This document shows positions 44,786 through 52,655 of a stretch of DNA of 64,000 nucleotides, in pieces. The stretch is from Phaeocystidibacter luteus (GTDB lineage: Bacteria > Bacteroidota > Bacteroidia > Flavobacteriales > Schleiferiaceae), in assembly GCF_008933115.1 (NCBI RefSeq), contig NZ_WBVO01000008.1:62001-126000 (forward strand), in the 5' to 3' direction. Within the stretch, counting starts at the first letter, position 1, and each line of letters opens with the position of its first letter. Both the position numbers and the translations under genes were made by a program. The notes below the pieces were generated by a model that was not told the DNA's origin, did no database searches, and was given only the letters and a program-made list of their open reading frames with translations.

Positions 44786-45556
44786 ATGACTTACGGTAAG
44801 AAAGTGCTTCTCGGAATTTTTGCATTGAGCACAGCGCTTGTGTCCTGCTCTGAAGAAGAACCAACTTCCAATGGTACGTCAAAAATGAACGTTCACCTCA
44901 CCGACGCACCATGCGATTATGATGAGGTAAATATCGATGTTCAAGAAGTTGTTGTTATCTATAACGACAGCATGCGCGAAACACTCACAGCAATCAACCC
45001 AGGTGTATATAACATTCTCGATCTCAATAATGGTATCGATACACTCATTGCAACTGAAGACATCCCATCTGGAGAAATAAATCAAATTCGCTTGGTGCTA
45101 GGGTCGAATAATACCGTGATGGTAGATTCCATAATCTATGAAATGAAGACACCAAGCGCGCAGCAATCTGGATGGAAAATCAAATTCAACGAAGAGCTCA
45201 TAGATGGTGTTACGTACGATGTAACGCTCGACTTTGATGCTTGCAAGAGTATTGTGCTCACAGGAAATGGAAAGTACATCTTGAAGCCGGTTGTACGCGC
45301 ATTCGTAGACGCCACTTCAGGAGCTATTGAAGGTTACGTGCAACCAGATTCTGCCGTAACATATACGTATGTGATTGATAATAACGACACCGTGGGAACC
45401 ATCCCTGATACAACAGGATACTTCCGTATTCAAGGTTTGTCTGCCGGAACGTTCGACGTATACTTCGATGCCACCGCGCCTTACACCAACCAAACTGAAA
45501 CTGGTGTGAATGTTACTCTTGGTCAAGTAACTGATATCGACACCATCCAGTTCTAA
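44786..45556 (+). CDS. DUF4382 lipoprotein
   Basis: A 256-residue lipoprotein with lipobox LVSC at about residues 18-21. The domain after it (SKMNVHLTDAPCDYDEVNIDVQEVVV, split by beta strands, and GNGKYILKPVVRAF) is the DUF4382 fold found in Bacteroidota. After it, at about residues 172-256, comes a carboxypeptidase-regulatory-like beta-sandwich (GAIEGYVQPDSAVTYTYV, TTGYFRIQGLSAGTFDVYF). The pattern suggests a cell-envelope protein exposed to the outside; no ligand is known. It is a single-gene unit with its own terminator. Confidence 0.85.
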   Translation: MTYGKKVLLGIFALSTALVSCSEEEPTSNGTSKMNVHLTDAPCDYDEVNIDVQEVVVIYNDSMRETLTAINPGVYNILDLNNGIDTLIATEDIPSGEINQIRLVLGSNNTVMVDSIIYEMKTPSAQQSGWKIKFNEELIDGVTYDVTLDFDACKSIVLTGNGKYILKPVVRAFVDATSGAIEGYVQPDSAVTYTYVIDNNDTVGTIPDTTGYFRIQGLSAGTFDVYFDATAPYTNQTETGVNVTLGQVTDIDTIQF

Positions 45557-45583
45557 GTCTGGCCAACTAAAACACAAGAATAG

Positions 45584-45607
45584 CCCCGGCAGAAATGTCG
45601 GGGTTTT
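45584..45607 (+). terminator. Terminator of the DUF4382 gene
   Basis: CCCCGGC at 45584-45590 pairs with GTCGGGG at 45597-45603 and runs into T4, then CTATTTT. Confidence 0.75.
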
Positions 45608-45655
45608 CTATTTTGAAAAAGTTGTAACTTCATGTATTCACCATCCTATGAATTC

Positions 45656-45781
45656 ATGAGTTTCACCTCACAGAAGCATCGCCTGCAGATGCTTAGGAAA
45701 ACCTACAGAAAGCAACTCGCACTTTCCGTTGCCCTTATTGCAGTCCTAGGTATTTTTGTTTGGATCAACGGCCTATCCTGA
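45656..45781 (+). CDS. Small single-pass membrane protein (41 aa)
   Basis: A reading frame of 41 codons too short for routine gene calling. The N-terminal half is basic (KHRLQMLRKTYRKQ) and the C-terminal half is one hydrophobic helix (LALSVALIAVLGIFVWING), so it should sit in the inner membrane with the basic part in the cytosol. The stop overlaps the next start as TGATG (45779-45783), which in turn overlaps the following gene as ATGA. This chain of overlaps is the main evidence that it is a real gene. No family is known to me. Confidence 0.6.
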   Translation: MSFTSQKHRLQMLRKTYRKQLALSVALIAVLGIFVWINGLS

Positions 45782-45957
45782 TGTTTCAAAAGCTTGCCTT
45801 TTCAGTTCTGCGTCTGTTTCCTTCCCTCGTTGAAGCGGACCTCACCCAATTGTCAAAACCACAAAAAGCACTGTTAGGCGCTAGACATTTTCTAACGATG
45901 TCGATCTTGGAAAAGGAAAACCCCGCAGACGCTTACCTCCGAAATAAGAACCAATGA
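45781..45957 (+). CDS. Small protein of unknown function (58 aa)
   Basis: Starts at ATG 45781, coupled by one base to the stop of the 41-residue membrane protein, and ends in the start codon of the next gene (ATGA, 45954-45957). The sequence, MFQKLAFSVLRLFPSLVEAD followed by LTQLSKPQKALLGARHFLTM, looks like amphipathic helices and has no signal peptide cleavage site. It has no recognisable domain. Function unknown; it could bind its membrane neighbour. Confidence 0.62.
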   Translation: MFQKLAFSVLRLFPSLVEADLTQLSKPQKALLGARHFLTMSILEKENPADAYLRNKNQ

Positions 45958-46445
45958 AATCGCTTTTTTTAGCAGCACTCTCCCTGCTGTTGGCATCCAA
46001 CTTGATGGTTGCACAACCCGATTCGCAAGATGAGGAAAGAGAAATAGTCGCCGTGACAGAGCTGATGCTCGAAATCGTCTCAGGCGTCCCTGGCGACGAA
46101 TACGACTGGGATACCTTTCTGTCGCTATTCATGCCCAACGGGAATCTCTCGGCGATATTCCCAGATACCAGCGGTAACTACACCGTTCATGAGGGAATGG
46201 TTCAAGATTGGATATCTCGTGCAGGCCCGCATTATGAGCGGATGGACTTCTTCGAAACTGCGGATAGCACTTTTGTGCTACACACGGGTAAAGTTGCACA
46301 GGTCTGGCAGTACTATCATACATACACAAGTACAGGTGACACGCTCTCCACTGGCGTGAATGCCTACCATTTGATTAAGCACGAAGGTCGTTGGAAGGTA
46401 GCCCATTTAATGTGGGACACGCTGACCGAGAAAGAAGAGGAATAA
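45954..46445 (+). CDS. Secreted NTF2/SnoaL-like protein
   Basis: A 163-residue exported protein (signal peptide ends at LMVAQ). The mature part follows the nuclear-transport-factor-2 fold: an N-terminal helix (EIVAVTELMLEIVSG), a WDTFLSLFMPNGNLSAIF segment, and long strands at the C-terminus (KVAQVWQYYHTYTS, NAYHLIKHEGRWKVAHLMWD). Proteins of this kind bind small ligands or act as simple enzymes; the pocket residues do not identify the ligand. It is the third gene of a coupled cassette with the 41- and 58-residue proteins. Confidence 0.78.
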   Translation: MKSLFLAALSLLLASNLMVAQPDSQDEEREIVAVTELMLEIVSGVPGDEYDWDTFLSLFMPNGNLSAIFPDTSGNYTVHEGMVQDWISRAGPHYERMDFFETADSTFVLHTGKVAQVWQYYHTYTSTGDTLSTGVNAYHLIKHEGRWKVAHLMWDTLTEKEEE

Positions 46446-46469
46446 TTCCATTGCTAAACAAATAAACCT

Positions 46470-46477
46470 CATCTTTG
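46470..46477 (+). promoter_or_regulatory. Minus-7-like box 5 bases before the DEAD-box helicase start
   Basis: CATCTTTG differs from TAnnTTTG at its first base. It ends five bases before the ATG at 46483; a TTG lies 16 bases upstream. Confidence 0.4.
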
Positions 46478-46482
46478 AGACC

Positions 46483-47808
46483 ATGAAATTCAGTGAGTTC
46501 GGTCTCGACGAACAGATATTAGAAGCCATTCATTATGCCGGCTTCGAGGAGGCTACCCCCATTCAAGAAAAGGCAATTCCCATCATTCTCGAAAACAGAG
46601 ATTTGATTGGTTGTGCCCAAACAGGAACTGGTAAAACAGCCGCCTTTATCCTTCCCGTACTTCAACAAATAAAAAAGGAAAGTCCGAAAGGAACTTCTAC
46701 ACTCATCATTGTTCCTACACGAGAGCTTGCACTGCAAATCAACAACCAGATTTCAGGCATGGCATACTTCACAGATGCCCACTCCGAAACGGTGTATGGC
46801 GGCGGTGGAGCCGATGACTGGGATCGCGAAAAAGGCGCGCTTACGAACGGTACCGACATCATAGTTGCTACACCTGGAAAGCTTCTCGCTCACCTAAAAA
46901 TGGGCTATGTCAAGTTCAACGAAGTTCGTCACCTCATTCTTGATGAGGCGGACCGTATGCTCGACATGGGATTCTATGAGGATATTATGAAGATCGTTGA
47001 GAATCTTCCCAAGAAGCGTCAGAACCTACTCTTTAGCGCAACCATGCCGCCAAAGATTAGAAAGATGGCCAAAGACATCCTTCACGAACCCGAAGAGGTG
47101 AACATCGCCATCTCCAAAACGGCATCAGGCGTGAAGCAATCCGCATACTGTTGCTACGACGAGCAGAAAGAAGCACTTGTAGAGGATATCGTTCTCGCCC
47201 GACCAGATTATGATTCAATCATCATCTTCTGTTCAAGAAAGAATAAAGTAAACGGTGTCGTTCGCAGACTTCAACGACGAAATTTCGATACCGCAGGCAT
47301 TTCGTCTGACTACGAGCAGAACGAGCGCGAAGAAGTGCTCATGAAGTTCCGCTCCAAGCGTATTCGAATCCTCGTTGCAACCGACGTTTTGAGCCGTGGT
47401 ATTGATATTCAAGATATCTCGCTCGTCATAAACTACGACGTTCCTAACGCACCTGAAGACTACGTACACCGCGTAGGCCGAACAGCGCGTGCAAACACCA
47501 AGGGTGAAGCCATCACGTTTGTCAACCCAGACGATATGCGCAAATACAGCCGCATAGAAAGTCTAGTTGGTCCCGTTGTAGAAATGCTCCCCCTTCCAGA
47601 AAAGCTTGGTCCCGGACCTGAATATAGAGCAAGCTCTGGTGGCGGCAGGAACCAGCGCCGTAACTTCAAAAAGCGTCCGAACAACAAGCGCAACTTCAAA
47701 GGCAAAGGCGGTAATTCTGGCGGAAACAAAGGCGGAAGACCACAAAACCGACAGGGTGGAAATCGTCCGAAGGGCAACTCTAATTCCGGCAGCAAGCCAC
47801 AATCCTAA
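46483..47808 (+). CDS. DEAD-box RNA helicase, RhlE-like
   Basis: An ATP-dependent RNA helicase of 441 residues, acting in ribosome assembly or RNA turnover. All motifs are seen: the Q motif (FEEATPIQEKAIP), motif I AQTGTGKT (Lys51), PTRELALQI, DEAD in LILDEADRMLDMGF, SAT, and in RecA2 SRGIDIQDI and HRVGRTAR. The C-terminal 70 residues are a basic, Gly/Asn/Arg-rich tail (RRNFKKRPNNKRNFKGKGG) that should bind RNA unspecifically. The short form without a folded C-terminal domain places it closer to RhlE than to DbpA or CsdA. Confidence 0.93.
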   Translation: MKFSEFGLDEQILEAIHYAGFEEATPIQEKAIPIILENRDLIGCAQTGTGKTAAFILPVLQQIKKESPKGTSTLIIVPTRELALQINNQISGMAYFTDAHSETVYGGGGADDWDREKGALTNGTDIIVATPGKLLAHLKMGYVKFNEVRHLILDEADRMLDMGFYEDIMKIVENLPKKRQNLLFSATMPPKIRKMAKDILHEPEEVNIAISKTASGVKQSAYCCYDEQKEALVEDIVLARPDYDSIIIFCSRKNKVNGVVRRLQRRNFDTAGISSDYEQNEREEVLMKFRSKRIRILVATDVLSRGIDIQDISLVINYDVPNAPEDYVHRVGRTARANTKGEAITFVNPDDMRKYSRIESLVGPVVEMLPLPEKLGPGPEYRASSGGGRNQRRNFKKRPNNKRNFKGKGGNSGGNKGGRPQNRQGGNRPKGNSNSGSKPQS

Positions 47809-47833
47809 CTCTTAAAGGCTATCCACAACTTCA

Positions 47834-47898
47834 GTTGGAATAAACAATTCTTTGTTCCAACATTTGTTGCATTAACGCAACTGTTGTAATTTCGCAAC
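47834..47898 (+). promoter_or_regulatory. Stem-loop and two MarR-type dyads upstream of the second efflux operon
   Basis: A ten-base stem (GTTGGAATAA with TTGTTCCAAC, 47834-47861) is followed by two 16-base dyads that share GTTG...GCAAC ends, at 47866-47881 and 47883-47898, 17 bases apart. A minus-7-like TAATTTCG (47887-47894) lies in the second one and a TTG in the first, so a bound repressor would block the promoter. The first stem may be the terminator of the helicase gene. Confidence 0.6.
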
Positions 47899-47902
47899 TA
47901 AT

Positions 47903-48367
47903 ATGGCGAAACACAAAGCAACGGTTGACCAGCTCGGGTATGTTTTAGGCCGCATTCACAGGCGAATTAGAGCCAATGTGGAGCTGCGCAGACCCGAACT
48001 TAAAGAGGCTCATCAGTTCGAGACCATGATCTTGTTGCGCATACTTCAGCAGCGTGGCGGAACTATTCCTCAAAGCGAAATCACTGAGTATATGCCAATG
48101 TTAGACAGACATCGCATTTCGCGACTGTCGGTCGCCATGGAAGACTCTGGTTTCATAACCCGCACACCCAACCCAAATAACCGCAGGGAGAATATTCTAC
48201 ATGCTACCGAAAGCGGTAAAAAGCACGTGGAAGAATTTGTAATTGCGGCGCGCGAAGCGAACCAACACATATTTAACGGGTTGTCTCACGAGCAGGTCGA
48301 CACCCTATTTGACACACTTCAACATATCCTCAAAAACCTAGAGGACCACACAAACACAACTCCATGA
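47903..48367 (+). CDS. MarR family regulator of the second efflux operon
   Basis: A winged-helix regulator of 154 residues. The family pattern is seen as FETMILLRILQQRGGTIPQSEIT, the recognition helix LDRHRISRLSVAMEDSGFI, and the wing TRTPNPNNRRENILHATESGKKHV (here the start reads ITRTPNP). It is the first gene of an operon with adaptor, RND permease and TolC-like channel; its stop overlaps the adaptor start as ATGA (48364-48367). Two dyads lie directly upstream, so autorepression with release by a ligand is likely, as known for MarR. Confidence 0.92.
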   Translation: MAKHKATVDQLGYVLGRIHRRIRANVELRRPELKEAHQFETMILLRILQQRGGTIPQSEITEYMPMLDRHRISRLSVAMEDSGFITRTPNPNNRRENILHATESGKKHVEEFVIAAREANQHIFNGLSHEQVDTLFDTLQHILKNLEDHTNTTP

Positions 48368-49497
48368 AAATTGAAAGAGTAGTCGTATTGAGCATACTGG
48401 GGAGCATCGCGGTGCTTGCCGTAGCGATGTTTATTTCATCCCAGCTAAGCGCTCAAGCACAACCTCCCAAGCGCGGCGGAGCCAAAATCACGAAATCGGT
48501 AATTATAGGAGAAGCAAGTCCAGGGAAAACCTCATTTGAGCTTCCAGTGTATGGCAAAGCCGAAGCGTATAACCGAATTGAGCTCTACGCCGAAGTTACC
48601 GGCGTTCTTCAATCGACAAATCCCGCTTTCCTAGAAGGCAATCGCTTCACTCAGGGTCAGACACTCCTTCGAATTGAAGACAGCGAAGCAAAGGCCGCAT
48701 TGATGAGTCAGCGTTCGAACTACATCAATACCCTTACCCAAGTGCTGCCCGACTTGAAGCTAGATTATGCCGACATCTTCCAAGAATGGCAAGCATATCT
48801 CGCCAACATTGAAGTGGACAAGGCAACTCCGGCACCACCTACTGTGGAAAACGCTCAGGCTAAAATCTTCCTCACATCAAGAGGCGTCTTTGCCGCGTAT
48901 CACAACCTCAAGAGTACCGAAGAACGTTTGTCAAAATACCACGTTCGAGCACCTTTCAACGGCGTAGTGACACAGTCTTCCATTCGCCCCGGAACGCTTG
49001 TTAGAGCTGGTCAGCCCTTGGGTGTATTCATCGACCCAACCTCATTCGAAGTGGAGGTGTCGATTTCATTGCGCTACCTCGATTTCTTAAATGAAGGAAA
49101 CGAGGTGACCCTCACAAGTCCAGATATTGAAGGCGAATGGAAAGGCTCCATCATCAGAATAAACAAGGGCGTTGATGCAACTTCTCAAACTGTAAAAGCC
49201 TACATCGGCGTAAAGGCCAACAACCTTCGTGAGGGGATGTACTTGAACGGTACTCTCCAAGGCGTTGAACTCGATGATGTTTCGAAAGTGTCTAGGCGAT
49301 TCATTATCGACAACAACCACATTTGGACCGTGAACCCAACCGATAGCACTCTGGTAAAAAAGGAGATTGAGATTATTGAATACACGGACCAAGACGCTCT
49401 GATCAGAGGGCTCGATCAAGGGGATTGGTTCGTAAATCAAGTTGCACCGGGCGCTTTCCAAGGCATGAAAGTCAACGTAACTCAGCCTGAAGCATGA
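48364..49497 (+). CDS. RND periplasmic adaptor (membrane fusion protein)
   Basis: The adaptor of the second efflux system, 377 residues. It is held by an N-terminal membrane helix (VVLSILGSIAVLAVAMFIS) rather than a lipobox, unlike the adaptor at 33 kb. The barrel-sandwich halves are RIELYAEVTGVLQSTNPAFLEG and YHVRAPFNGVVTQSSIRPGTLV; between them is an unusually long helical hairpin (QSRSNYINTLTQVLPDLKLDY-like region, about residues 117-185). The gene overlaps both the regulator gene and the permease gene by four bases. Confidence 0.9.
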   Translation: MKIERVVVLSILGSIAVLAVAMFISSQLSAQAQPPKRGGAKITKSVIIGEASPGKTSFELPVYGKAEAYNRIELYAEVTGVLQSTNPAFLEGNRFTQGQTLLRIEDSEAKAALMSQRSNYINTLTQVLPDLKLDYADIFQEWQAYLANIEVDKATPAPPTVENAQAKIFLTSRGVFAAYHNLKSTEERLSKYHVRAPFNGVVTQSSIRPGTLVRAGQPLGVFIDPTSFEVEVSISLRYLDFLNEGNEVTLTSPDIEGEWKGSIIRINKGVDATSQTVKAYIGVKANNLREGMYLNGTLQGVELDDVSKVSRRFIIDNNHIWTVNPTDSTLVKKEIEIIEYTDQDALIRGLDQGDWFVNQVAPGAFQGMKVNVTQPEA

Positions 49498-52400
49498 GAA
49501 GTGCCATAAAGTTTTTCATCAAGTACCCAGCGGCCGTATACACCATCATGTTCGGCATTTTGCTGTTCGGCGCTGTGTCGTACTTCCAGATGAACACCAC
49601 TTTCTTTCCTGTTAACGAAAGTCGTGTAATCAGCATTCAAGCGGTTTATCCTGGCGCCTCTCCGCAAGAAATCGAAGAAGGCATCATCCAAAAAATCGAA
49701 GATAACCTAAAGGGAACTTCGGGAGTAGAACGATATACCTCTGTATCTTCAGAAAACAGCGCAAGCATCACGGTGGAAGTCCTCAAGGGATACGATACCG
49801 ACAACGTTCTTGAAGATGTAAAGAACGCCGTAAACAGTGTTCCGTCCTTCCCAACGGATATGGAGCCGATTGTGGTTTACAAGCGTGAAAACCTCAACTT
49901 CTGTATCAATTTTACCATCAGTGGGGAGAACATCGACTTACTTACCCTGAAGGAGATTGCAAGGAATGTAGAGCGCGATATGCGCAACGAGGGGGATGTT
50001 TCGAAAATCACTTTGAACGGTTTCCCAGATGAGGAAATTGAAATTGCATTTGATGAAGCCGCATTGCGTTCCTACGGAATCACATTCCAACAAGCCGCTG
50101 CAGCAGTCGCTCAGAGCAATCTCGACATCACCGGAGGTACCATCAAAGGAGATAATGAGGAGATTCGAATTCGCGCTGAAAGCAAGGCATATACCGCCGA
50201 TCAACTGGTAAACATCGTTGTTAGAGCAGACGCCAACGGCTCCATTGTATACCTCAAAGACATCGCCTCCATTCGCGATCGCTTTGCAGATAACCCAAGC
50301 CGAACAGAAATGAACGGCCGTCCAGCTGTGGAAGTCCTCGTACAAACTACCGACGACCAGGACTTACTTCCCACGGCTGAATATGTTCGCGGGTACATCG
50401 AGGAATTCAATGCCTCTCACGAAAGTGTGAAAGCAGAAATTGTTCGGGACTTTTCGGTAACGCTGGAGCAACGTAGAGACTTACTCCTTAGCAACGGTGT
50501 TGTAGGGGTACTACTTGTCCTTTTCCTCCTGAGCTTCTTCTTAAACATCCGACTTGCCTTCTGGGTAGCGCTTGGAATCCCCATTTCGTTCTTGGGAATG
50601 TTCATTCTGGCTCAATTCTTCGGAATCACAATCAACGTAATCTCCCTCTTCGGGATGATTGTTGTCGTGGGTATCCTCGTAGATGACGGAATCGTAATTT
50701 CTGAGAACATCTACCAGCACTATGAAAGCGGCAAAAGCCTCACCCGTTCAGCCGTTGAAGGCACTTTAGAGGTGGTTCCAGCTGTACTTTCGGCTATCCT
50801 TACCACCGTTATTGCCTTTAGCTCATTCTTCTTTATTGATGGACGGTTAGGTGACTTCTTCGGCGATTTGGCCTTCATTGTAATTGCAACATTGCTGATC
50901 TCCCTAGCAGAAGGATTCCTATTCCTTCCCGCGCACATCGCTCACACCAAACTCAAGTCTCCTCAAGCTAAAAAGAGCCGACTTGAGCGCGTTATGGACA
51001 ACATCATGGAGTGGCTTCGCGACAAACTCTACTCTCCGAGTTTGCGCTTCTTCCTAAAGTATCGATTGATTGCCCTTTCGATGTTCGTAGGATTGCTCCT
51101 CATAACCGTAGGTGCCATTCGAGGCGGAATCATTGGGCTCACATTCTTCCCATTCATCGAGCAAGACAATATCGAGGTGACCTTGAGCATGCCTGCAGGA
51201 ACGCGTGAAGAAACCACGCAGAAGTGGCTAGACTACATCGAAGAAAAAGCATTGGAAGCCAACGTTGCTCTCACTGAGCAGAATATCGATACTTCCGATA
51301 TCATCGTAAATATCCAGAAGACCGTTGGACCGACGACTTACCAAGGAAACGTCAACATTATCCTCCTAGATTCTGAACGTCGTTCCATTCGTTCGGCCGA
51401 AATAACCAATGCCATTCGTGAAGCAGTAGGTAGCATCTACGAGGCAGAAAACCTCAGCTTCGGCACTTCCACTCCATTTGGAAAACCGGTATCCGTTTCA
51501 CTTCTCTCGAACGATCTCGAACAGCTCGAAAACGCCAAGAATGAACTCAAGGCGAACATGGCCGATATTGCCATTCTTCGAGACGTGATCGACAATGACA
51601 AAGAGGGAGCGCGCGAGGTACACCTCACGATGAAAACAAAAGCGCGCCTATTGGGGCTCACGCTTCAAGATGTACTTGGACAAGTGCGTCAGGCTTTCTT
51701 CGGATTCGAGGCCCAGCGCCTTCAAAGAGGTCAGGATGAAGTAAAAGTGTGGGTACGCCTCGAAGAAGAGGACCGAAAGTCGATTTACCAACTCGAAGAA
51801 TTACTCATCCGCACGCCTACTGGAGATGCATATCCACTTCGTGAATTGGCCTATTTTGATATTGAAAGAGGAACCGTTTCTATCAACCACTTGGATGGGC
51901 AGCGTGAGATTCGAGTAGAAGCGGACCTTGCCGATCCTGATGAGAGTGCACCCGCCATCATTGCTAACATTCAAGATTCTGTTCTCCCTCCGATTCTAGC
52001 GAAGTATCCTGATGTACGCGCGAGTTTTGAAACAGGCCAGAATCGCGAAGCCGCAAAGACGCAAAAAAGTGGAAAGTTGGTCTTCCCCATCATTTTTGGG
52101 TTGATGTTACTAGTGATCACTTTTACGTTCAAGAGCGTATTGCAAACGGCAACACTAGTGCCGCTAATCATCTTCAGTTTCACTGGGGTTGCATGGGGTC
52201 ACTTCCTTCATGATAAGCCGTTGAGCCTATTCTCCTTCCTTGGAATCATTGCCTTGATTGGGGTGATTGTAAACGACAGCCTTGTACTTGTTGGGAAGTT
52301 CAATCAAAATATGAAGGAAGGTATGCGCTTCGACGAAGCCGTTTACGAAGCGGGGCGTCAGCGTTTTCGCGCCATCTTCCTAACCACAATCACCACGGTT

Positions 52401-52655
52401 GCTGGTCTGGCTCCCCTCATTTTTAACAAGAGCTTCCAAGCTCAGTTCTTGGTACCGATGGCCATTTCGGTAGCCTATGGAATCGCCTTTGCAACCGCGT
52501 TGACGCTAGTATTGCTTCCGGTTTCATTGTCGTTGTTGAATGATTTTAGAAGGTTCTTGCATACGGCATGGACAAACGAAAGAGTAGAAAAAGAAGCGGT
52601 AGAGCCCGCAGTAAAAGCATATAGAAATGAACAAGAGCATCCTGATTTGCAGTAG
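49494..52655 (+). CDS. RND efflux permease
   Basis: The pump of the second tripartite system. Its 1053 residues are the normal RND length, without the central insertion of the other permease. The N-terminus has the first membrane helix and MNTTFFPVNESRVISIQ; TM4 has the proton-relay motif GILVDDGIVISENIYQ with two acidic residues, and the second half repeats the architecture (IIALIGVIVNDSLVLVGKFNQ). It belongs to the broad HAE/AcrB group, on its more divergent side. The start overlaps the adaptor stop as ATGA and its end overlaps the channel gene by 29 bases. Substrate unknown. Confidence 0.93.
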   Translation: MRSAIKFFIKYPAAVYTIMFGILLFGAVSYFQMNTTFFPVNESRVISIQAVYPGASPQEIEEGIIQKIEDNLKGTSGVERYTSVSSENSASITVEVLKGYDTDNVLEDVKNAVNSVPSFPTDMEPIVVYKRENLNFCINFTISGENIDLLTLKEIARNVERDMRNEGDVSKITLNGFPDEEIEIAFDEAALRSYGITFQQAAAAVAQSNLDITGGTIKGDNEEIRIRAESKAYTADQLVNIVVRADANGSIVYLKDIASIRDRFADNPSRTEMNGRPAVEVLVQTTDDQDLLPTAEYVRGYIEEFNASHESVKAEIVRDFSVTLEQRRDLLLSNGVVGVLLVLFLLSFFLNIRLAFWVALGIPISFLGMFILAQFFGITINVISLFGMIVVVGILVDDGIVISENIYQHYESGKSLTRSAVEGTLEVVPAVLSAILTTVIAFSSFFFIDGRLGDFFGDLAFIVIATLLISLAEGFLFLPAHIAHTKLKSPQAKKSRLERVMDNIMEWLRDKLYSPSLRFFLKYRLIALSMFVGLLLITVGAIRGGIIGLTFFPFIEQDNIEVTLSMPAGTREETTQKWLDYIEEKALEANVALTEQNIDTSDIIVNIQKTVGPTTYQGNVNIILLDSERRSIRSAEITNAIREAVGSIYEAENLSFGTSTPFGKPVSVSLLSNDLEQLENAKNELKANMADIAILRDVIDNDKEGAREVHLTMKTKARLLGLTLQDVLGQVRQAFFGFEAQRLQRGQDEVKVWVRLEEEDRKSIYQLEELLIRTPTGDAYPLRELAYFDIERGTVSINHLDGQREIRVEADLADPDESAPAIIANIQDSVLPPILAKYPDVRASFETGQNREAAKTQKSGKLVFPIIFGLMLLVITFTFKSVLQTATLVPLIIFSFTGVAWGHFLHDKPLSLFSFLGIIALIGVIVNDSLVLVGKFNQNMKEGMRFDEAVYEAGRQRFRAIFLTTITTVAGLAPLIFNKSFQAQFLVPMAISVAYGIAFATALTLVLLPVSLSLLNDFRRFLHTAWTNERVEKEAVEPAVKAYRNEQEHPDLQ

